This document shows, one piece after another, positions 9,115-19,485 of a stretch of DNA of 64,000 nt (the stretch's first letter is position 1; the number at the start of each line of letters is the position of its first letter). The DNA is taken from assembly GCF_000372725.1 (NCBI RefSeq), contig NW_005200793.1:42209-106208 (forward strand), in the 5' to 3' direction. Below the pieces are notes generated by a model that did not search any database, was not told the DNA's origin, and was given only the letters and a program-made list of their open reading frames with translations. The translations under genes and the position numbers were made by a program. Source of the DNA: Emiliania huxleyi CCMP1516 (Eukaryota; Haptophyta; Isochrysidales; Noelaerhabdaceae).

Positions 9115-11475
9115 GACTCTGGCACTCGGTCACGGCCATGAGCCTTCTAAGATCGGGTCAGGCACCCGCCCGACAGGAAACGAAAATCCACCTTTTCAGG
9201 GGGTCTCGGGCGCGGGGTCGGCGGGGCAGAGCCCCGCGGAGAAAAGTTGCTATTCATTTCATACAGGCAACATGAACATCCCCCAACCGTGGTTTCTCAT
9301 CGTGTATCTAGATTCTAGCTAACACCCACACGACTACCGACTAGCGACTACGGCTTTACCAGTCTACTACTACGACTGGCGTCTACTTAGTCCCTCAGAA
9401 CGGGAAGGCTCCGGCTCAGGTCAGAGGGCCCAGCGACTCGTCGGTTGGGTGTAAACGGGCATCCCCGAGTGGCTTCAAACCAAACAGGGTGTGAATAGAG
9501 CTGTCTTGATGGTGCTGAGGACGAAGCCACCTCAAACTTTGATGAAGCCGCGAGTTTTTATAGGTTTCATTAGCTGTGAATAGTTATGCGCCCGCCGCAG
9601 CCCGCCCTATTCCACTGGGCACGCGCCACGGGCCACGAGAGCCCTGGAAGAGCCCAGCTGGCATGTTCTATCGCCCGGGTGGCGGGCTGTCTGCATACAG
9701 ACGTCTCGTCGCCATGGCTGACGCACGACTGGTCCGACGTGCGGTGGGATTTTGATCTCAGACAGGCCGTCGGTGTCGGCGGGCTGACGGCGGCCGCCGG
9801 AATCGCGAATCGCTCTGCCAGCTGCCAGCAGCCTCGTGTCGCGGCTCTCACAGGTGCAGCGGTGGTGATTGGTCTTTGCGCCGTCGCTCGACGGCGTCAC
9901 TGCCCATCCGACCTGCGCAGCTCCTGCAGCTCCTGCAGCTCCTGCTGTCAGTCTTCTGCTCTCACTCGCCGCGCGCGGATTGTGCGCCGCGCCAAGCAGG
10001 ACACATGCTCATGCAAACAGTGCGAGAACTTGGTTGCGCCGCTTAGTGGCGGCGCTGCTTTAGAGGAAGCGGCAGCGCGGGAAGCACAGCAGATGGAGGC
10101 GGCGCGGCATGCCAAGGAGCTGCAATCGCAGTACTGGGGGCGGCAGCGCCAGCAACGAGCAAGGAGAGACTGGCGGAGGTTGAGCGGCAGCAAGAATGTG
10201 TGGGCGATACGGGCGCCGCTAGGCTCAACGAGGAGATGCTGTGCAGTTAGAGAGCTCGTAGCGAGCTCGATTTTGATGAGAATTTAGATGAGAAATCCCA
10301 AACACATCTCTTAGAATTTGAGCAAAAAACGCCAAAAAATCGGCGCCTGCGGCGGGCCAGCCTCCGGCGGCGCCTGCGGCGGGCAGCTGGGGCTTCCTCC
10401 CCAGACCCCGTTTACACCCGAGCTATGCCCCACGACCTGAGCCAGAGCCGAACGGGAGCACAAACGCGCCGCCCGCGGCGTTCTCGCGCTCCGCCATTCG
10501 CTCCGCCAGGCCGGGGACATCAGCCCTTCGAGTTCGCCGGCGAACTGGCGAACTGGTTCGTGAACTGGTTCGGTGAACTCGCGGTTCGTTCGGTTTCGGA
10601 GTTCGCTCTGGACGGCATCCCCTTGGTTCGCTGCATCGGTTCGGTCGTTCGCCCTTGGGTGCCCGAACCCTCGAACTAGTTCGTGAACTCGAGCCTTTTC
10701 TTTTCTCCTCCCCCCCCCCGACCCGCTTCACACCCGCAGGCCGAGGAAACCAGGGAAGTTCGTCTGAACTGCGAACGAACCGCGAACGAACCGCAATATG
10801 TATTTTTTGGCTCTGCAGGCCTGTATAGTCCCTGGTTGCCTACTAGAGGCCTAGTATGCCTGGACGCCTCGGGGAGCCCCCGTCTCCCCCATTCTATTCG
10901 CCAGTCAGCACGCACGGCGCCCAGGCACCACAGGGCGGCCCTGCTCACAGCGCAGCCGGCACCATCGGGACCCTGTCCTCTTCAGTGGTCCGCGGCGGGC
11001 GGCGGCGCACCGGGGTAGTCGCGCCCGTAGTCCGCTAGATTGCAGACTGTCGCGGACCGTCAGAACTGTGCTAGTGCCGCCTGTGTATATGGGCACCTGA
11101 GATTGAGGGCCAGACCGCGTCCGCACGCGCGCACGTGGCGCAGTTGCGCGAGTTCGTTCGTTCAGCGCGGCTCGTGGCTGAACTGCACGCCGAACGAACG
11201 AACTTTTGACGCCGATTTTCTTTTTTTCCTAAGTTCGAACGGAGTTCACGAACGTTCGTTCGTTTTCGCAGTTCGCGCCTTCCACAGCCGGCGCGGTCCG
11301 TTCAGTTTCGAGGTTCGGGCTGGGCCCCGCCGGCTGCGTTCGTTCGAGTTCGGAGTTCGCGAAATCCGCGCGAACTCGAAGGGCTGGGGGACGTTCGGAA
11401 AATTCTTTTTTTGTAAAACACGCCAATACCTGGGTACCCGGTACCCGCCGGGCGTTCTACGGCGAGCCACTCTGC
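9115..11475 (+). other. Intergenic stretch with R2 copies and GTTCG-rich DNA
   Basis: Contains repeat R2 remnants (9308-9409, 10449-10508) and two blocks dense in GTTCG/CGAAC words (about 10528-10800 and 11146-11375). An open frame at 9586-10287 has no recognisable domain and atypical composition, and is not called. Confidence 0.4.
11397..11418 (+). promoter_or_regulatory. Start-proximal AAAATTCTTTTTT element
   Basis: About 60 bases before the ATG at 11476. Similar elements lie at comparable distances before the genes starting at 15474, 27000 and 52271. A core promoter or initiator role is inferred only from this recurrence. Confidence 0.35.
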
Positions 11476-12186
11476 ATGGCAGCAATGGAGGCCAACAAAT
11501 CCTTGGACGAGATCATAAAGGAAAAGTCGAAGTCCAAGGCCGGCAGCAGCGGCAAGAACGAGCTCACGGCCGATGTCGCAAAGCGCAGCAAGGCGCAGCG
11601 CGCAGCCAAGGCTGCCAAGGCGCGAGGCATGGACGTCGACGCGCCGGCTGCGCCGATTGTGAAGCCCCGCAAGAAGGGCGGGGCCTCGGGCGCCAAGGCC
11701 AAGATCGGCGCCAAGCGGGTCGGAAAAGCCGCCGGCGCGAAGACTGCGGCAGGTGGCTCCAAACAGGGCAGGTCGCTCCAACAGCAGATGGGGAAGGCCA
11801 AGGGCACGAGTAGCAAGCCAGTCGCGGCGTCACAGATCAAAATTGTGATCCCCGGGACGACGAGCCCGGCAAAGCTGCTGCCTGGTGGCCGCGGACGCGG
11901 CGGCGGCGGCGGCGGCGGCGGCGGCCGTGGCAAGGGAGGCGTTCGTGGCGACGGCGGCAAGGGCGCGCGCGGCGGTGGCGGCAAGGGCGCGCGCGGCGGC
12001 AAAGGTGGCGGCGGCAAAGGTGGCGCGCGCGGCGGCGGCGGGCAGGCGGGCACCCGTGGCATTGGCAAGCAGCGCGTCGTGATCGTGGCGGGCGGGCGGT
12101 CTGGTGGCGGCGGCGGGACGGCAAAGAAGACGAGGAAGGGAGGTGGCGGCGCCCCGACAAGTCTGTCGGCACGCTTCGGCGCGTGA
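11476..12186 (+). CDS. RGG-rich nuclear protein with UAP56-binding-like motif
   Basis: A single-exon frame of 236 residues. The N-terminus MEANKSLDEIIKEKSK matches the UAP56-binding motif of mRNA export adaptors (Aly/REF, UIF: acidic-Leu-Asp-x-Ile-Ile-Lys). A lysine-rich basic region follows, then a long Gly-Arg/Gly-Lys block (about 135-200) encoded by GGC repeats, typical of RNA-binding RGG boxes. The C-terminal SLSARFGA recalls the SLxxRF tails of some export factors. No RRM domain is seen, so this resembles UIF/CHTOP-like adaptors more than ALYREF. A role in mRNA export or packaging is inferred. Confidence 0.7.
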   Translation: MAAMEANKSLDEIIKEKSKSKAGSSGKNELTADVAKRSKAQRAAKAAKARGMDVDAPAAPIVKPRKKGGASGAKAKIGAKRVGKAAGAKTAAGGSKQGRSLQQQMGKAKGTSSKPVAASQIKIVIPGTTSPAKLLPGGRGRGGGGGGGGGRGKGGVRGDGGKGARGGGGKGARGGKGGGGKGGARGGGGQAGTRGIGKQRVVIVAGGRSGGGGGTAKKTRKGGGGAPTSLSARFGA

Positions 12187-13014
12187 GGAGGAGCAGGCCA
12201 CACAGACGCGGCCTCGCGATAGCAACGCCGATGGCGTGTGGCGCGGGAGAGTAGTGGGTGCTGCCAGTGTAGCGCGCTACACACACACACACACGGCAAG
12301 TTCACCATATATGTGCATGTATCTTGGACCATTGAAGTCTTGTGGAGTTCGGACCGTCACAAGTGTCAAACTCACTCTCACATCTCCTTCCTGCGCTACA
12401 TAATCTTGACTCGCTTTTGGGTTTGACATCTGGAGCCGCCCAGGTCAGAGAGACACGCGGGAATAATGCTTACGGGGTTCCCTCTAAAGCCGTACGGCTC
12501 TATCGCGTAAAGTATCGGCGCGCGCGGAGCCGCGAGTCCGCCACACACCGCGACCGGAGACGAGACACCGCGCACGCGCACGCCCAGATGCCCGTAATTA
12601 CTTATTAAATTCGGGGGGTTTCTCGGTGCGCAATGTGACCCACGCCGAGCTGGCACGTACTCGATGGCCCCCACATGCAATAGATAAACAATCACACAGA
12701 CCGCCGCGATGGCCCCGAAACCCGATGCGAGCAGCACACACGGGCGGGCGGGGATGCGGCCACACGGGCGGTGAAGTGCGTGCACAATGCAGAGATGCGG
12801 CATGCGAGAGAGGCTGGGCGTCGATAGTTCCGGCCCAACACAGACAGATGAGGCGGCGGGCGAGGAACCGTCGCAGGCCGGGCTGCCGCCGCTGCTGCTG
12901 AGGTGCTGAGCTGCTGCCGCCACTGCTGCCGCGGCTGCTACTGCGGCTGCTGCCGCGGCGGCGGCAACGGCGGCGGCAGCGCTGTTGCTGCTGCGGCGGC
13001 GGCTCGCGCGGCGC
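12187..13014. other. Intergenic stretch, no gene seen
   Basis: Has a short (CA)n run near 12280 and a GCT/GGC trinucleotide-rich tract at 12885-13010 that touches the 3' end of the transporter gene. No conserved reading frame is evident. Confidence 0.4.
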
Positions 13015-15474
13015 TTAGGCGCTCTTCTTCTTCTGTGGGAGGATGTCGTCTGCGACGGCGTAGAGGAAAGTGCCTACACGGTGAGTGCACGAGGTCAAAC
13101 ACGGCGGAACACGTGTCCTCTCAAGCGCTAGCTGGAATACAAGACTCGTCTCTCCCGCTTCTAGAGGAAAGTGCCCCCGATGGCGATGCTGCAGCCGGCC
13201 ATCTTGGAAGGGGACATCGACTCGCCTAGAGGGCACGGGGGGAGGGGAGGGGGTGGCCGGGAACGCCGTGGAGCGGCGTCGTCGATCTCCACCGAGCTCC
13301 GCCGAGCTCCGCCGAGCTTTGACGAGCTCCGCCGAGATCCGCCGAGATCCGCCGAGATCCGCCGAGATCCGCCGAGATCCGCCGATAAGTTCAGCCGGGC
13401 CGCGCCGAATGCGATTGCGCAGCCGACGATGATGATGGCGCGCTTTGCCGTGTTTGCGACCGAGTGGGTCACGCCCGAGATCTTGCCTAGAAAAGTCGGA
13501 GAAGAGTCCGAGATCTTGCCTCGAAAGGAGTGGGTCACGCCCGAGCTCTTGCCTATGGCCCAGGAGTCCGACCTGATTCGCCCGCCCTCTTGCGGGCGAC
13601 CTCCCGAGATCTCGGCTGTATCTCGGCTGCATCTCGGCTAGGCGTCGCCGAGCGCGAGCGTAGACACCTGGTGAGGCACAAGCAGGGGACGGCTGAGGAG
13701 GACGAGGCGGTGAGCCCCTCTGCGGCGAGGGTGAGCAGTTTGGCTGGGTGGTGGAGAGTATGCCGGCTGCTGTGCCAGAGCCCGTTCTCAACAGCTGCAA
13801 CAGCGTCTCGAGCTCTTCTTCCGAGAGCTACGTACGTATGCGGTGCGGAGCGTGGAGCCCGGCAGGGGAGCGTCGCTGGGTGCTGGGTGCTGGGGTGCTA
13901 GGTGCTGGGTGCTGTGTGCTGTGTGCTGGGTGCTGTGTGCAAGGTGCTGGGTGTTGGCTGCTGGCTGCTGGCTGCTGGGTGCTGGGGTGCTGAGTGCTGG
14001 CTCCGTCCCGTGTCCGCACTCTGCCACACATGCCGCTCAGCACGTGTGCCCCACTGAGCCTTCGGGGGGAGGCCCACCTCTGGATTCGGGGGCTGGGTCG
14101 AGGGCAGCCACACCCTGTGGCGAGTGCCCCGTGATCCTTGCGATGCGAGTGCTGGTGAAGGCGCGGCGGCCGAGGGTGGCGGCCCGAGGGGCGCACCTCG
14201 TTGTAGAGGTAGAAGGTGAGGCCAGACATGATGAGGTTGAAGCGGAAGCCGGTGTGGCCTGTCACGCGAGAGACAGCTGACGGGCCCGAAAGAGGACGGC
14301 GGCATCTCTCGGCGGCATCTCTCGGCTGCATCTCTCGGCGATCTATCTCTCGGCGATCTATCTCTCGGCGATCTCTCGGCGATCTGTCGGCGATCTGTCG
14401 GCGATCTCTCGGCGATCTCTCGGCGATCTGTCTCTCGGCGATCTGTCGGCGATCTCTCGGCGATCTCTCGGCGATCTCTCGGCTATGTCTCGCCGCCGGC
14501 GCAGCAAGCCGCACGCTCGACATATCTCGGCCATATCTCGGCCATATCTCGGCCATATCTCGGCCATATCTCGGCTATATCTCGGCAATCTCTCGTAGGC
14601 GCCGGGGAGGCCGTCGTCCTCCCAGACCTGACCAAAAAAGACAGCCGCAGTCAGGCGGTGCGCGCGGTTCGTCTTCGTTTCAGGCCGCCGTCCGCGACCT
14701 TGAGGAAGGCGTCCATCTTTTGCCACTCGCCCGTGATGAAGACGGTCGGGATCAGCAGCAGCGTCGACCACAGAGTCCCGATCGCGTAGGCGTTTGCGCC
14801 GCCGCCGATCGCTGCCTTCATGTCGCCCGCCATCGCCTTCTTGTTCTCCTGCCCGCGGAAGGCGGCGGCGACGTTGGCGCCGCCGGCGGCGGCGAGGCAG
14901 GCCCACGTGAAGTCGAGCTCGGACGCCGACGCGATGCAGATCCCGCCGATGACTGGCACGAGCATCAGCAGCTTTGCGCGTGAGACCGAGCTGCCGTACA
15001 CCGCATAGCCAATCGCGGCGGCGAAGGCGGGCTCGGCGGCCTTGATGACCTGCGCGAAGGAGACGGCGCCGGCGGAGAGCGAGAAGACGGCGCCGGCGTG
15101 CGCCGCCGCCGTGAAGAAGCCGACCGGAGCCAGCTTCATCACCTGCGTGAAGGTGATCGCCGGTGCCTTGCGGGCCTCTGGCAGGATCCACCTGAGCGCG
15201 AGGGCCGGAGGCGCGGCGCGCCGGTGGGCCCCACGCCGGAGAGGCCTCGACGTGGCCAACTCGCGGAGCCGCACGACAGGGCAGGGCCGGGAGCCGGGAG
15301 GCACACGCACAGCGCGAGAGCGTAGACTGCGCCGACCGCCATCTGGATCCAAGCCATGATCATGGCATACTCGGAGCCACCACCGGCCTTGGCGGCGGTC
15401 TTGTTGAAGATGTTGTAGTAGTAGTTGCCGAGGTACCACGCCGTGAGGTAGACTATCAACCCGACGTCAACCAT
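13015..15474 (-). CDS. Triose-phosphate/sugar-phosphate translocator (TPT family), 8 exons
   Basis: Exons (descending): 15474-15311, 15191-14699, 14627-14603, 14258-14197, 13667-13649, 13486-13406, 13225-13175, 13073-13015; the joined frame is 317 residues. It opens with LTAWYLGNYYYNIFNK, typical of plastid phosphate translocators, and continues with about ten membrane segments. Family hallmarks near the end are SGLTFYLYNE, THSVANTAKRAIIIV (the conserved Lys-Arg substrate site) and GCSIAIGGTFLY. No N-terminal extension is present, so an outer plastid-envelope or ER-type membrane is possible. The role is exchange of phosphorylated C3/C5/C6 compounds for phosphate. Donors are GT in introns 1, 2 and 4 and GC in 3, 5, 6 and 7. 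Introns 3-6 are filled with minisatellites, and intron 7 starts with a 14-nt copy (counting one shared G) of the exon 8 start. The exact substrate cannot be told. Confidence 0.88.
13290..13385 (+). repeat. 10-bp minisatellite in transporter intron 6
   Basis: Tandem units of the form CCGAGATCCG/CCGAGCTCCG, about nine in a row, fully inside the intron. The word resembles intron repeats in other genes of the window. Confidence 0.7.
13880..14005 (+). repeat. GTGCTGG-type minisatellite in transporter intron 4
   Basis: Imperfect tandem 7-8 base units (GTGCTGG, GTGCTGT, GGCTGCT) that keep frames open on both strands without protein meaning. Confidence 0.7.
14300..14590 (+). repeat. Minisatellites in transporter intron 3
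   Basis: Two adjacent arrays: CTCTCGGCGAT units at about 14300-14490 and CATATCTCGGC units at 14517-14590. Both lie inside intron 3 of the transporter. Confidence 0.75.
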
Positions 15475-15524
15475 GGCGAGAGATGCGAAGTCGGCTCAGA
15501 GTTGGATATCTCACAGCTTCCACC

Positions 15525-15540
15525 AGAAAAAGAATTTCAC
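15525..15540 (-). promoter_or_regulatory. Start-proximal GAAATTCTTTTTC element
   Basis: Read on the minus strand, it lies about 51 bases before the transporter ATG at 15474. It shares its core with elements before three other starts in the window. Confidence 0.35.
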
Positions 15541-15844
15541 CACTCGGGCGCACGATTCACACGACAGAAAAAGAATCTTCAGAGATAACCATTCAAGATT
15601 TATATTCACCGTGTACCTGTGTCAGCTGTTACTGTTAGTGCCAGTGCGAGCCAGTCCCGTGCCCAGTTTTGTGCGAGGGATTTTTGTTGTGAAATTCTTG
15701 CCCTGTGTACATCTCAGACATAATCACTCAAGGAGCGACATGGTGACATGCGACATCAGTGTCCGCGAACAATCATGCGAAATGCGCACGTACGTGGAAC
15801 ACACACCATGGAACACACCACAGCCGACGTACAACGGGCGACGC

Positions 15845-17132
15845 TCACGCGGGCGGGCTGGCAGATGGCGGGGCGGCCCACAACGCGGCCGCCCCCTGCC
15901 GGCGCTGCCCGGGCGGCATCTCGCCCACCCGCCGCGCCGCCTGCGTTAGCTCGTCGCAAGCCCGCTCTCGCGCCCGCCCGCCCGCGTCCCTCCACGCGTC
16001 GTCTTTCGACGGCGGTTGCGCAGCAGCCGGCAAGCTCGCGAGCGGCGATCCCAACACCCGCGCGCCCATCGCGAGCAGCGGCGAATGTTTGAGGTGCCCT
16101 CGGGGTGCGAAGCGCTGTGCTTCATAGCGCCCTCGTGCCAGTAGTCTCTCAGCCCCGGAGAGAACGCACCCCTCGACCGACGCCGCCTCGACCCCCAATT
16201 GCTCCAGCTTCGCCACCACGCCTAAAGCTTGGTCTCTCGTGGGTGGCGTCGTCTACTCCTACACTCGCACGCGTGCTCGGGTGCAGCCACTTGCGTCAGC
16301 CGCGAGCCTCTTTGCGACGCTCACAGCGGTGGCCACCGCCGTCGCGTCCGCGACGAGGCCAGCCTGCTCGCTCTCGCTGAGCGGCTGTGCGACCTGCGGA
16401 CAAACGCGGGTCATAGTGAGCGATTGTTGCGAGTCCTAAAGGACGGACTCTGGGTGCGCACCACGACGCCCGCAACCTTGTCCTGCCTGAGGACCTGATC
16501 CTCACTCACCGATATGTAGAACAGCTGTGCCGGCAGCTCGCACAGCGCCGCGTGGGCTCCGGCGTCGGCAGGCTGCGCGATGGAGTAGAGCGGGAAGACC
16601 GGTTCTGCGGACGCGGTGTTGAGGAGAAGCTCGGTGGCGTTGACACCAGACGCCTCGAGCCTACAGAAGGTAAATGGGCACCTTAGACGCGAGAGTTGCC
16701 AAGGGAGCAAACCGCACATGCACCAAGCATCTCGGAAGCTCTGTGCCCCGCCGGCGTCGCGGAAGCAGATGGTGATTGGCTCAGTGCCCTCGCCGAGCGC
16801 GAGCGAGAGGCACTTGCCCGCGTAACTCGTCCTGGCAAGAGCGCCCGCCGGCAGCCCGTGCATCCAGTGATCCAGCCACCGCGACCCCTCAAAGGCCGAC
16901 CGGCCGAGCACGTTGTCGCCCAGCTCTGTCATGTAGAGCTCGAGATGCTGCATTGGGAGCCTAAGGGACAAGGCTGGTTGTCACAACATGACGTGGCAAA
17001 CGCGAGCAGCGCTCGCCGGATGTGCCCGTCCATCAGGAGCAGGTAGGCGAGCACCTCGAGGACCTCAAACGCCTCGGCGAATTTGGTCGCCCCGATGTTG
17101 CGCAGCGGGTCGGTGCGCTCCGCGGCGCCCAT
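15845..17132 (-). CDS. Uncharacterised protein, 5 exons
   Basis: Exons (descending): 17132-16993, 16960-16724, 16660-16510, 16393-16295, 16252-15845; all junctions keep frame and give 344 residues. Three introns are GT-AG, one with the strong donor GTGAGT; the fourth is GC-AG with GCAAGT. The protein starts MGAAERTDPLRNIGA and has helical segments (EAFEVLEVLAYLLLMDGHI), a central part with LDHWMHGLPAG and CFRDAGGAQSFRDAW, and an Ala/Arg-rich C-terminal half. No signal peptide or membrane helix is evident. I do not recognise the family. These introns are short and show none of the exon-copy signature seen elsewhere, so they may be older. The true start could lie further upstream, toward the R1 repeat at 17.26 kb. 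Confidence 0.6.
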
Positions 17133-17265
17133 GCACGCCAAAAACACGCGCACGCAAGGCAGCCCCAAAACTTGATTCGAATGGCGTTTGTTGTAGAGAT
17201 TTCACGTGGTCGAGCGCCTTTACATCGCTATGCGGCGACTCACAGCTCCCTCGCACTAGAAAAAG

Positions 17266-17455
17266 ACGACCGCGAGGTGGCATGAAGGTTGCAGCGAGAA
17301 GCGGCGAGAGACTGCGAAGAGAGATAGGAAGAGGCAGACGCCCAAGGGTGGGCGACGGCTAGCGCACCACACTCCTCTCCTTAAAATCCCTGTGTGGTGG
17401 CGGCGTGCCGTCCTCCCATCCCTCCCTTGGGTTGTCTGTTTTCTTTCTTTCTTTA
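17266..17455 (+). repeat. Dispersed repeat R1 copy
   Basis: Matches 4050-4240 nearly base for base (GCATGAAGG, GGGTGGGCGACGGCTAGCGC, TCCTTAAAATCCCTGTGTGG) and ends in CTTT units followed by GGTA units. Confidence 0.7.
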
Positions 17456-18288
17456 GGTAGGTAGGTAGGTGTTACCTCACACTGTCTAGGCAGAGACAAG
17501 GAGGGCCCCCGCACACACGAACCCACACATACCGTACAGAGAGGGACGAGTGCACGCATTGGGCATCAGAGAGCCATAAGTGTCTGTTGCTGTTTGGCTT
17601 GAGCCAAGCAGGCACACCCGCGCGCGAGTGATTAGGCCAGGCCCGAAGCCTGACTCAAGCCAAGGTGGAGCACAGGGACAGGGACACTGTACTCACGTAC
17701 TGACATCCCGCCCCGCGCCAGGGGCGGTGGCGCGCGCCGCGCCGGGACACTTTGGACCCGCAGCCTGGCATACGCCAGGCCACAGATCCGCCGGCAGAGC
17801 CTTATTTCTGCATCCGCGATCCGCGCCGGCTCTCAGGAGAGATCCGGCGCGGTGCTGACCGCGTCCTGGTGTCTGGAGGGAAACGGTGCAGCTGCGGCAT
17901 GTCGCAGTGCGGCATGCCGCAGTGCGTCACGCGGCGCTCCTGCAGCAGCGCGCGCGCGGTGGTGAGGAGGGAGCAAGCCCTTGAGCTGTTGGCGTAGTCC
18001 ATCGCCCGCGCACGCGCGCCGGCCTTGAGGTGGTTCCACCAACAACTGGCCCAGGGGTTGAGACCCTGCGGCGTTCACGCACGGACCCGCCTCGGTATGC
18101 GTATGGCTAACCTGTTGGCGAGCGGTGCCTATTGGCGCTGCGACCGCGACTGCCAGGAACGTGCAGAACACGCTCGCAAGCAGACCGTATGGCAAGGCCG
18201 GCACCGTGGCTGTGCGCTCAGCGAAGAGGACAGCCACCCTTTGAAGACGAGATGTCAGATGAAGACGCTGTCACTGTTCGCCTAACCC

Positions 18289-18410
18289 TTATTCAATTCC
18301 CGGGAAAAAATGCGCTTAGTTTCGATCCGCTCACAACTCAATTCTATCGACGATGGCAAAAGCAGCACAGCCTCCGGTAGCAGAGTCTGCATCACACACT
18401 GCGGAGCGCG
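18289..18410 (+). repeat. Mosaic dispersed repeat R3
   Basis: The first part (ATGCGCTTAGTTTCGATCCG onward) recurs at 23192-23262. The second part (CTGCATCACACACTGCGGAG to CAGTCGCTCT) recurs at 23994-24063. ATTCAATTCCCGGGAAAAAA recurs at 18734. The different partial copies suggest recombination between repeats. Confidence 0.6.
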
Positions 18411-18489
18411 TGGGGCCGGGAGCGGGTGCGGTGGGGCAAAACTCAGTCGCTCTACTAAGTAGGCATCGGGTTTTCGGGTTGCCACGTTA

Positions 18490-18727
18490 CTAGCTCCGAG
18501 TAGAGGGGGCGTTCCGCCGCTAGGGGACACCCAAAGCGCAGAACTAACCCTCGGAGAACCGTGTTTACTTTATGGCCCTTTCCCTGCGAACGCGCACCCC
18601 CGCCCCTAGCTAGGGGTCAGGGCTCATATCTTGCCCCCGCAACCCGATGCCTATCATCCGGCCCGCTGGGTGCGCTTCTTAGCTCCCCGGCCCTGGATGT
18701 GCGATTAATGACTGCACTCCAAGTGCT
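18490..18727 (+). repeat. Dispersed repeat R4, plus copy
   Basis: An inverted copy lies at about 56865-57100; shared words include CTAGCTCCGAGTAGAGGGGG and GAGAACCGTGTTTACTTTA. There are small indels between copies. No coding capacity seen. Confidence 0.65.
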
Positions 18728-18844
18728 CCAAGATGGGGTGTTATTCAATTCCCGGGAAAAAATATGCGCTTAAAGATCGGCGCAAGACACGGTCGCGATG
18801 CCTCGTGTGAACGCTTTGAAGAGTGACTTCTCGAAGTCACTCGG

Positions 18845-19112
18845 TCCTACGGAGAGACACTGGGCGGGGCGGTGGGCGTGCGGGCGCGGCGTGCGGTGGG
18901 TGTGTGAAACACTGTGTGTGGGGAGGGCGGCGGGGGCGGGGAGGGTTCTGGGGACCACGGAGAGGGAGGAGGGGGGGCGGAGGGGGGTAGTGAGGGAAGG
19001 GGCGGACGGGGGGGAGGGGGGAAGGAAGGAGTTGGTGGCGGCGAAGAGACACTGGGCGGGGCGGTGGGCGTGCGGGCGCGGCGTGCGGTGGGTGTGTGAA
19101 ACACTGTGTGTG
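18845..19112 (+). repeat. 68-bp direct repeat beside the scaffold gap
   Basis: The text GAGACACTGGGCGGGGCGGT through GAAACACTGTGTGTG occurs at 18852-18920 and again at 19045-19112, ending exactly at the N run. The gap therefore probably hides further repeat units or a collapsed assembly. Confidence 0.7.
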
Positions 19113-19212
19113 NNNNNNNNNNNNNNNNNNNNNNNNNNNNNNNNNNNNNNNNNNNNNNNNNNNNNNNNNNNNNNNNNNNNNNNNNNNNNNNNNNNNNNNN
19201 NNNNNNNNNNNN
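19113..19212. other. Scaffold gap (100 N)
   Basis: Exactly 100 undetermined bases, a conventional placeholder. It interrupts the proline-rich protein gene. Confidence 0.99.
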
Positions 19213-19454
19213 GCGGCGGTGAAGGGGGGGGTGAGGGGGGCGGCGGCGACGGCGGCGGCGGCGGCGGTGGCGACGACGGCGGCGGAGAGGGGGGGGGCGA
19301 CGGGGGCGGCGAGGGGGGCGGCGAGGGCGGCGGTGGAGACGGCGGTGGCGACGACGGGGGCGGAGAGGGGGGCGGTGACGGGGGCGGCGGTGAAGGTGGC
19401 GGCGGCGAGGGCGGCGGCGGGCGCGCGGGTGGCGGTGACGGTGGGGGCGGTGAG

Positions 19455-19485
<31 letters not shown>

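Larger units (their letters stand above)
17133..18769. other. Intergenic stretch made largely of dispersed repeats
   Basis: Contains an R1 copy (17266-17455), a GGTA run, a mosaic repeat (18289-18410) shared with 23.2 and 24.0 kb, and a repeat (18490-18727) whose inverted copy lies at 56.9-57.1 kb. No gene seen. Confidence 0.5.

Noticed and set aside
9586-10287. 233-codon plus-strand frame
   Set aside because: Contains CSSCSSC and an Ala/Gln/Arg helix, but nothing recognisable, and the surrounding DNA is repeat-derived.
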